Shown here: piece by piece, positions 9,858 to 14,760 of the stretch
Layout of the letters: each line of letters begins with the position of its first letter
Position numbering within the stretch: the stretch's first letter is position 1
NCBI GenBank assembly: GCA_004335635.1
Contig: QAXH01005367.1
Location: 9,258 to 24,017 of the forward strand
Reading direction: 5' to 3'
DNA length: 14,760 bases
Source of the DNA: Chloromonas sp. AAM2
Lineage: Eukaryota; Chlorophyta; Chlorophyceae; Chlamydomonadales; Chlamydomonadaceae
Position numbers and translations under genes: made by a program
The notes under the pieces: generated by a model
What the model was told of the DNA's origin: nothing
What the model saw: only the letters and a program-made list of their open reading frames with translations
The model's database searches: none

Positions 9858-9933
9858 TCACAAGAGGGGAGGGATTACAACCCGTCCAACTGGGTGACAT
9901 CATCTGGTGTTTTGGGTCATGGCTCAGACCCAT
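9858..9933 (-). repeat. 76-nt dispersed repeat, copy 1 (tRNA-like, SINE-like)
   Basis: This 76-nt unit matches the copy at 10829-10904 in two end blocks: 9858-9883 (25 of 26 bases) and 9909-9933 (24 of 25). The 25-nt core between them is unrelated but of equal length. On the minus strand the first block forms a hairpin (GGGTC, 8-nt loop, GACCC), like a tRNA D arm. The last block has GGGTTGTAATCCC, close to a tRNA T arm and the pol III B box GGTTCRANYCC. The two arms sit roughly as in a tRNA, but no cloverleaf can be completed. Its T-to-G neighbour difference from copy 2 creates TGTAA at 9879-9875 on the minus strand. Confidence 0.75.
9875..9879 (-). terminator. Candidate TGTAA poly(A) signal for the gene at 10371-10697
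   Basis: On the minus strand this is the first TGTAA after the stop codon at 10371, about 490 nt downstream. I scanned 9880-10370 and found no other. It lies inside 76-nt repeat copy 1, where copy 2 reads TGGAA. If it is used, the repeat supplies the 3' end of the transcript. Confidence 0.35.
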
Positions 9934-10257
9934 CACCAGCTATCATAAGCAACCATTGGGCAACCAAAAGCACGCTGAGCTGCACATCCCATGTCAGTAG
10001 CATGTCATCCTTCTTCTTATCGTCAGCATCTTCGCCCGGCTCTGGTGCGGTTGCTGGATCTGCGCCATGTGGCATACATACACACATGATGTTATACCTG
10101 CCCGTAGTACAGGTATACATGTAGTTCTGAAGGTAGGATGCCTGTGTGTAGCTAAAAGAGGCCAATACGCTACAAATGAAGAGAGGCGGGTGCATGCATC
10201 ATGGTGACCACGCCTTGAACATACATGATAGATGTATATGCAGGCAAGAACGGTGTG

Positions 10258-10277
10258 TGCATGCATGCATGCATGCA
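10258..10277. repeat. Self-complementary GCAT microsatellite
   Basis: Twenty bases of alternating TGCA/GCAT form a perfect palindrome. The surrounding 10180-10280 stretch is also rich in purine-pyrimidine alternation (GTATATGCA, GTGTGTGCATG). It lies in the presumed 3' UTR of the minus-strand gene ending at 10371. Confidence 0.85.
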
Positions 10278-10370
10278 CCATGTGGTGGGGGCCCAATCCT
10301 GCAGGGAGCTGTGTGGAGAGGCATGCAACTGGCTCAATGTGTGACGTACCACTAGTGTTCTGTCTGGCGT

Positions 10371-10697
10371 CTACTTGTATGCGAGCCTGTCGACTCTTCG
10401 GTCCAGCATCTCAAATTGCCACTCAAATGCCAAATCATTGTCGACCTTCCTCTCAATCCGCTCAAAATGCCACTTGTCGACTTTGTCGTCAAGCTTGTAG
10501 CGCCAAAGCATCCAAGTCAGGGGTAGGCTTGCAGCAGCACCGCACACAGCACCAAGCACTATAGCCGCTTCAAAACTCGAGTTCAGATCATTAAAGCTGG
10601 GTCCTGAGCTGTGGCTACGCACTCGTACACCGCGCCTGCTGTGCTGTGGACGGACGCTGTAGTGCGTTGACGCGGCTTTGAGTCCGAACGAATGCAT
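10371..10697 (-). CDS. Small probable plastid membrane protein with WxF-type repeats, 108 aa
   Basis: I do not recognise the family. The first ATG (10697) gives 108 residues ending at TAG; the frame runs 12 codons further upstream but without an ATG. Residues 1-33 are Ser/Arg/His-rich with almost no acidic residues and contain VRVRS at 24-28, as in algal chloroplast transit peptides (inference). Residues about 42-65 form one hydrophobic segment (AAIVLGAVCGAAASLPLTWM). The tail is strongly charged and holds three Trp-led repeats: WRYKLDDKVD (65-74), WHFERIERKVD (76-86) and WQFEMLDRRVD (93-103), suggesting amphipathic helix on one membrane face. No intron is needed. The gene sits between two direct copies of a 76-nt repeat. 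Coding bias and the leader-TM-repeat order make it believable, but a longer spliced form is possible. Confidence 0.75.
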   Translation of the reverse strand: MHSFGLKAASTHYSVRPQHSRRGVRVRSHSSGPSFNDLNSSFEAAIVLGAVCGAAASLPLTWMLWRYKLDDKVDKWHFERIERKVDNDLAFEWQFEMLDRRVDRLAYK

Positions 10698-10828
10698 TGT
10701 GCTGTGTGTGGTATGGATGCCCAAAGGTTTCAAGTCCGAAGGATAGATATAGCTTCAGCTAAGGGCGTGGCCGCCTAACGCAAGTGGAACACGCGACAAA
10801 GTAGATGCCGTACTTGTATGTTGTATAT

Positions 10829-10904
10829 TCACAAGAGGGGAGGGATTCCAACCCGGGATTCATCGCAAGTAAATTTGACGTTTTGGGTCAGGGCTCAGAC
10901 CCAT
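10829..10904 (-). repeat. 76-nt dispersed repeat, copy 2 (tRNA-like, SINE-like)
   Basis: Partner of the unit at 9858-9933, same orientation and length. The end blocks are 10829-10854 and 10880-10904, and the 25-nt core at 10855-10879 is unrelated to that of copy 1. On the minus strand it has the hairpin GGGTC/GACCC and a T-arm-like GGGTTGGAATCCC, one base away from the B-box core GGTTCGAATCC. It lies about 130 bp upstream of the start of the small membrane-protein gene, so it could fall in or near the promoter. Confidence 0.75.
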
Positions 10905-11423
10905 CTTCACAGTTCACAGTTTACAAGATTCTACTTGATGCGCAGAAGGGTTTGCACGGATGCGTTTGATTAGTGGCACTCACCAACGCCCGTGACAACT
11001 CCAGCGAACAACGTCCTCCGGGTCGAAGAGGACGAACAGGGTGCTGGTGTCGATATGTAGTCACAGGGTTGACAGGTCTCAGTCGTTATTCTCACTCTGA
11101 CGTCAGTTCGCACAGATGCACGAACCTACAACGTCAAGCTAGCAGCATACATGGAGACATACCAGTATACTCACAGTTCACGGGTTCTGCACGCAAACAT
11201 GGCATTTAATCCAGGTGACATTGCACAACCTCTCCATGCCATGTAAACGTGCCGTCACTTGACAGAACGCGAGTTGTTGCGAGGCTGTTCATGCTGGTGT
11301 TCCTGCCCGTGTACGCCAGCGATCGCCACCGTTGGCACCTGAAGTTCAGTGTCGTATCGTCTTCTGTCTGTTTGACTGACCTAATAACCCAGCAGCACTG
11401 TGTTTGGCACTGTGTTTGAGTGA
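10905..11423. other. Intergenic stretch, nothing recognisable
   Basis: I see no gene, RNA or clear repeat here beyond a short TTCACAG doublet near 10906-10919. The 78-codon plus-strand frame at 10973-11209 has no family features. The stretch ends at the hAT-like element's target-site duplication. Confidence 0.5.
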
Positions 11424-11431
11424 CCTGGCTT

Positions 11432-11639
11432 CAGGGTTCGACAATGACTTTTCAGCTATCTCTGTTTTTCCGAAGTCCGTCTCGCACCATTCCGGTTTGC
11501 TCTTGCATTGTATCGGGATTTCAAGTTTTCATCATGAATGGCATGCAAAAAACACCGGAGTCCAAGGAGACTCTTTTATCAGGATTCCGATTTATCAGGG
11601 CTAATTTATATTGGAATCCGACCGGATTGTCGAACCCTG
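11432..11639. mobile_element. Non-autonomous hAT-like DNA transposon (MITE), 208 bp
   Basis: The element begins with CAGGGTTCGACAAT (11432-11445) and ends with its exact reverse complement (11626-11639), a perfect 14-bp terminal inverted repeat. It is flanked on both sides by CCTGGCTT (11424-11431 and 11640-11647), a perfect 8-bp target-site duplication. An 8-bp duplication and CAGGG...CCCTG ends are typical of the hAT superfamily (Ac/Tam3/hobo). The 208-bp body is too short for a transposase and has no meaningful frame, so it would depend on an enzyme supplied elsewhere. Inside, an imperfect inverted repeat (GGATTCCGAT at 11582-11591 with ATTGGAATCC at 11610-11619) can form another hairpin. 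The intact ends and duplication suggest a fairly recent insertion. Confidence 0.88.
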
Positions 11640-11843
11640 CCTGGCTTGATTCGAGGATTACGGGAGTTGCCGGGTCCCTGGGCTTATGCCAACAACAACC
11701 AGCACCCCAAGGCCGTTTCTGTTGCTGACCCCTGATTTGATGTCAAGCTATGACATAGATGTCAAGGTGCCACCGTGTTCCTGAGATTCTTGGCCATCCA
11801 CAACTTTGCTCAGCATTTATATGTATCAGTGCCAGCAAGCATG

Positions 11844-11886
11844 TCACATGAGAAGAGGGTCTCCAGCCCGTCCAACCTACAAGTGA
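11844..11886 (-). repeat. Partial, diverged third copy of the 76-nt repeat
   Basis: This stretch resembles the first block of the 76-nt repeat and the start of copy 1's core. It begins TCACATGAGAAGAGGG and keeps CCCGTCCAAC, which also occurs in copy 1 at 9881-9890. On the minus strand the T-arm-like part reads GGGCTGGAGACCC. The second conserved block (GTTTTGGGTCA...) is not found downstream, so the copy is truncated or the match is limited. Confidence 0.45.
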
Positions 11887-11990
11887 CCCTTCCTTTTTCT
11901 TCGTAAGTGGCACCACTCCCTCTTGAACTTTTGTAGTGGTCTGCAAACTAAAGGCACACCAGCCTAAGAAAATCCGGTTCTAACATATTA

Positions 11991-13034
11991 TCAAGCTGCA
12001 CTCATGTTACAAATTAATGCTGCATTTCGTCTGTAAAGGCTGGGATTGACAGTCAAGAATACTGCGGTTTGCTGTTTTACAACCATACTGACCGTCAGCG
12101 TCAGGCAGGCCAAGGCTCCCCGAGCACGTGGAGACAGCGAACCAGGCATTGATACTGAAAGAGACAACAAGTGGCACCTGCGTTGATCACGGGAAAGACT
12201 GCTGAGCAAGATCTGTTTGCTGTGTGCTGTCTGGGAATCGTTGCTGCCTGCCTTGACCCGTACACCACTCAGCTTTGCTTGCCCTATTTTCAACAATGAC
12301 CCGCTACCCCAGTCACATGCATTGTGGCGGTTCCCAGTCGGCTCGCTCTCACTGTTGCCCCCTTTTCCTCTGGCAATGTGCCTGTCAACAACAACTCTCC
12401 CACCACCACCCCCCACTCTTGACCCAGCAGTCATTGCGCCCTGCCACTGTGCCGTGTTGTCGGAAATGCTCGCGCCTGCCCCAGTGCTCCCAACTCCGTC
12501 ACGTCCACAGTTACCCAGTCCCGTGGTGGATCCGTGTCCCCAACGTGCCACACGTACTGACGCAAGGTCCTCCAACGTTGCCGAGCCTCTGGCACATTAA
12601 AATATGGCCAGTTTGCGCTGTTGCTGCAGCCATTGCCCCTGCGCCCGCCAGCCATCCACACCCACACACAGCATGGCAGCACCACTATCCTTGCCTGCTC
12701 CATCAGCCACGCTCCCGTCTGCAGCGCGCTCCCGTGCTGCTCTGAAGCCTGCCACGATTACTACTGTTGATCCACCTACCTGCCAGCAGGCAAGGACGTC
12801 ACACTTGACATGCGCTGCTCTCATTGTGCTGTGATGCGTTGGATGCTGCAAACGAGGTAGCGATGCAGCCAGAACCAAACGAAATGCCACAGAGTATGTC
12901 TCTCTCTTGTGTTTGGAATGTCGGCCTGAACAGCCAATGACAGCTTTGCGCCTTTCCCCAAAAGAGAGGTTGGTCGGCACAACAAAGCTGCATAGGTGAG
13001 AAAGGTGATTTTGACGCATATTCGACAGCGTCAT
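11991..13034. other. Stretch with overlapping open frames, coding status unresolved
   Basis: Several long frames overlap here. On the plus strand they lie at 12217-12600 and 12275-12745 (Pro/Ser/His-rich). On the minus strand they lie at 12597-13034 (145 codons from an ATG, ending with TAA), 12431-12703, and 11991-12575 (which lacks an ATG at its start). No frame shows a family I know. The minus frame at 12597-13034 has a moderately protein-like end (an Ala/Arg/Gly-rich stretch, then GQWLQQQRK), and 12431-12703 reads RQRWRTLRQYVWHVGDT. No TGTAA follows closely on the minus strand (nearest near 12006). The high GC of this stretch may by itself keep frames open. Confidence 0.3.
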
Positions 13035-13039
13035 TGGTT

Positions 13040-13713
13040 TGCTTGGGCAGTGTTTGTTTGAGGGAACACGTGACGAACAACTGTCTGCTAGCCAACTAGC
13101 TTTCCTGTTGCATGCTTTGAGCTACACAGCAGCGGTTTTTGAATTAGTCAAATCGATGATTGGTATGACACAGTAGCCAAGACTGTGAGACATGGGTTGG
13201 CACAGGTGACATGGAACAGGTGACGAGGCAAAGCAAGTGCGCAAGTTCGCAACTGATGCTCCGCACATTCAAACCAAAGAGGTGACCAGTGGGTCGCATA
13301 GGATACAACCGGCGACAGAGAGGGACAAGTGAAACTGTCCCAGAACTGGCAAACATTTTTTTTGGCGATTGGCTGATAAATTCAAGCATGGGGTGGGAAC
13401 AAGGGTGGTCATGACAAGTACATTCCTCAATGGCACCACAACCTGGTGATGTAGAGCTACATGTTCTTCTGACATAGAGGTCCGCTGATCAGCCTAACTT
13501 TCCTATCACATCCCTGGCACCATGCAAGCTAAACACTTACACCGAAACAGTACATTACTCAATGCCTCAACCAGACTGATCTGGTCAAAGTGATTAACAA
13601 GCCAGTCTCTTTTGTTATGCAGGCGCCAGGCGTGCATGAGTGCAGGTGGGGTGGTGCGCAATAGTAAGACTAGGTCAAAATCTGCTGTCATAACTAAGGT
13701 CGTGATTGATCTG
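13040..13713. other. Intergenic stretch, nothing recognisable
   Basis: Short frames on both strands (up to about 80 codons) show no domain. The stretch contains a T run at 13357-13364 and several GTGACA/GGTGAC motifs around 13205-13225, but no clear repeat, RNA gene or transposon end. Confidence 0.45.
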
Positions 13714-13718
13714 TTACA
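13714..13718 (-). terminator. Candidate TGTAA poly(A) signal of the RAP-domain gene
   Basis: TGTAA on the minus strand lies about 56 nt downstream of the TGA stop codon at 13774-13776, a reasonable place for a chlorophyte poly(A) signal. Confidence 0.5.
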
Positions 13719-13773
13719 TCAGGGAAGCCGTCAAAGGCCATGGTGATGCTCACCGGTGATTGAGGCACAAGGT

Positions 13774-14343
13774 TCAGTGCTGAAGAACAGAGGTCAGCTT
13801 GCTCAGCAAGTACGTCCCTGTTCTGCTCAAACCACCTGCCCCTTCATCAAACGACCGGTCAAGGCCTAGGCCTCCTGCTTCCATGAATGAGTGGCCCTTG
13901 GACTTGCCCTGCTTTCGTGCAACTTCCCACGTGCTATCTTCGCCTTCTCTTACCCCAGTCGCAGGGCGACCACGGTCAATGCCTGCGATCCCATCTCCAG
14001 CATTCACAGCCTGCCACTCCCAGAAGGGAACCACAACTGCAGACCAACCCAACTGCCTCAGCAGCAGCTCCTGCCACACGTGCTCACCCAGCAACGACCG
14101 GTTATGCACACGTGATGAACCTGGTGCCACGTCAGCAGGGGTGCGGCAGAAACGGTCGACACCGTGGCAGTGTACAGCGACCACGTGACTGCTGGATTGC
14201 AGGGCGCAGTCTACAGGGACGGGAAAGCCCTCAACCGCCACAACCACAGCACGTGCTGATTGGGCTAGGGCCAGGCGCTGACGGTGATGTGAGGAGTGTG
14301 TGTGTGCCGCGCTGTCTGACGCCTGGCGCAGAGCTGTTAGGAC
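13774..14343 (-). CDS. RAP-domain protein, last exon (C-terminus); 5' part off the window
   Basis: The frame encodes the C-terminal end of a RAP-domain protein. In green algae such proteins, often with octotricopeptide repeats, act mostly in chloroplast or mitochondrial RNA processing and translation. The RAP domain spans about 14187-14014: SHVVAVHCHGVDRF, then RTPADVAPGSSRVHNR, then LLLRQLGWSAVVVPFWEW, the family's G-W-x-V-V-x-V-P-[FY]-W-E-W ending. About 80 more residues follow, closing with TYLLSKL, a usual RAP-type end, and TGA. The upstream limit is uncertain: the frame opens after a TAG at 14346-14344, which itself ends a possible acceptor (TTCTGCCTAG); a second acceptor would start the exon at 14333. 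Earlier exons are beyond the right edge. The usual acidic VEVDG core reads VHCHG here. Confidence 0.8.
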   Translation of the reverse strand, partial: VLTALRQASDSAAHTHSSHHRQRLALAQSARAVVVAVEGFPVPVDCALQSSSHVVAVHCHGVDRFCRTPADVAPGSSRVHNRSLLGEHVWQELLLRQLGWSAVVVPFWEWQAVNAGDGIAGIDRGRPATGVREGEDSTWEVARKQGKSKGHSFMEAGGLGLDRSFDEGAGGLSRTGTYLLSKLTSVLQH

Positions 14344-14640
14344 CTAGGCAGAAGGTGACAACATCATAAGAGCGAGATCAGTACAACACGAAGCGACCAA
14401 GCCGTGTACCAAATGACGCTCACATGCGCTACACGTGAAGCGGGCAGGCCTTGAATATTTCAAATAATACAACGGAGAGCCCTTGATGTGCACCTGAGCT
14501 TTTAAGCTGTTTGCTGTGCGTGATAGCGTGAGAAGTGAGAAGGCAACCCGCATGTAAAGCACACATCCACACACACTCATACAGAAAGACGCCTTTATGT
14601 TTGCGTTGTGATGTTGGCATCTCCACAGCATATTGATTGC
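14344..14640 (-). other. Probable intron upstream of the RAP-domain exon
   Basis: On the minus strand this stretch leads into the acceptor at about 14344. The frame running through it (SACERHLVHGL...) is not protein-like and ends at the TAG that forms the acceptor. With the CA-rich repeat to its right it is best read as one intron of at least 400 bp whose donor is outside the window. Confidence 0.5.
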
Positions 14641-14760
14641 AACCCACACCCACAAGCGCACACACGCAGACTTGCACACACACAGACGCACACAGACGCA
14701 CACAGACAAGGCACACACAGACGCGCACACACGGACGCAGGCACACACAGACGCGCACAC
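14641..14760. repeat. CA/TG-rich variant repeat running off the right edge
   Basis: The plus strand is made of CACACA blocks interspersed with GACG or GCG (for example CACACAGACGCACACAGACG). In the last 60 bases the pattern CACACAGACGCGCACAC recurs with a spacing of about 35 bp. It reaches the window end, so the total length is unknown. It probably lies in the intron upstream of the RAP exon. Confidence 0.85.

Noticed and set aside
9858..9933. Box C/D snoRNA
   Set aside because: Copy 1 has a GATGATG and CTGA, but copy 2 lacks the first, and no terminal stem places the boxes properly.
10698..10733. Extended 120-residue form of the small membrane protein
   Set aside because: The upstream extension starts with TTG, which is not a normal nuclear start; the first ATG at 10697 places the transit-peptide-like leader at the N-terminus.
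9858..10904. Functional tRNA genes
   Set aside because: Length and the T-arm-like segment fit, but no 7-bp acceptor stem or 5-bp anticodon stem can be built in either copy, and the B box deviates at its key C.
11420..11735. Plus-strand open frames of 65-102 codons
   Set aside because: They run through the hAT-like element and across its ends, so they are chance frames in transposon DNA.
14245..14247. Start codon of the RAP-domain protein at 14247
   Set aside because: The codon is GTG and the frame stays open upstream to about 14343; this is an internal position in a last exon.

Overview
The window looks like nuclear DNA of a green alga (Chlorophyta), most likely chlamydomonadalean. The supporting signs are short spliceosomal introns (about 120-800 bp) with GTGAG/GTGGG donors and TGCAG acceptors, plant-type DEAD-box and S-formylglutathione hydrolase proteins, a RAP-domain protein of the kind expanded in these algae, a small protein with a chloroplast-type leader, and the chlorophyte poly(A) signal TGTAA after the stop codons. 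The lineage is inference; no ribosomal or organellar marker is present.

Layout. Positions 1-156 are a 13-bp minisatellite, apparently inside an intron of the first gene. That gene (478-1877, minus) is S-formylglutathione hydrolase; five exons are visible and the C-terminus lies beyond the left edge. A 787-bp gap with four CACGTG motifs separates it from a divergent ten-exon DEAD-box RNA helicase gene (2665-7866, plus), which I could join completely into 592 codons plus a stop. From 7867 to 10370 I see no convincing gene. A single-exon gene at 10371-10697 (minus) encodes a 108-residue, probably plastid-targeted, one-pass membrane protein with three Trp-led repeats. It lies between two direct copies of a 76-nt repeat, at 9858-9933 and 10829-10904. 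A non-autonomous hAT-like element sits at 11432-11639, with perfect 14-bp terminal inverted repeats and a perfect 8-bp target-site duplication. From 11991 to 13034 several overlapping frames are open on both strands, with no recognisable domain. The last exon of a RAP-domain protein gene is at 13774-14343 (minus), and its upstream intron runs into a CA/TG-rich repeat at the right edge.

The genes do not form a pathway: formaldehyde/glutathione metabolism, RNA remodelling, a plastid membrane protein and a probable organelle RNA factor are simply neighbours. The most notable unexplained structures are the 76-nt repeat pair (two conserved blocks around an unrelated 25-nt core), the hAT-like element, a duplicated splice donor in the helicase gene, and matching upstream decoy splice acceptors in two of its introns. 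I found no clearly new multi-gene system.
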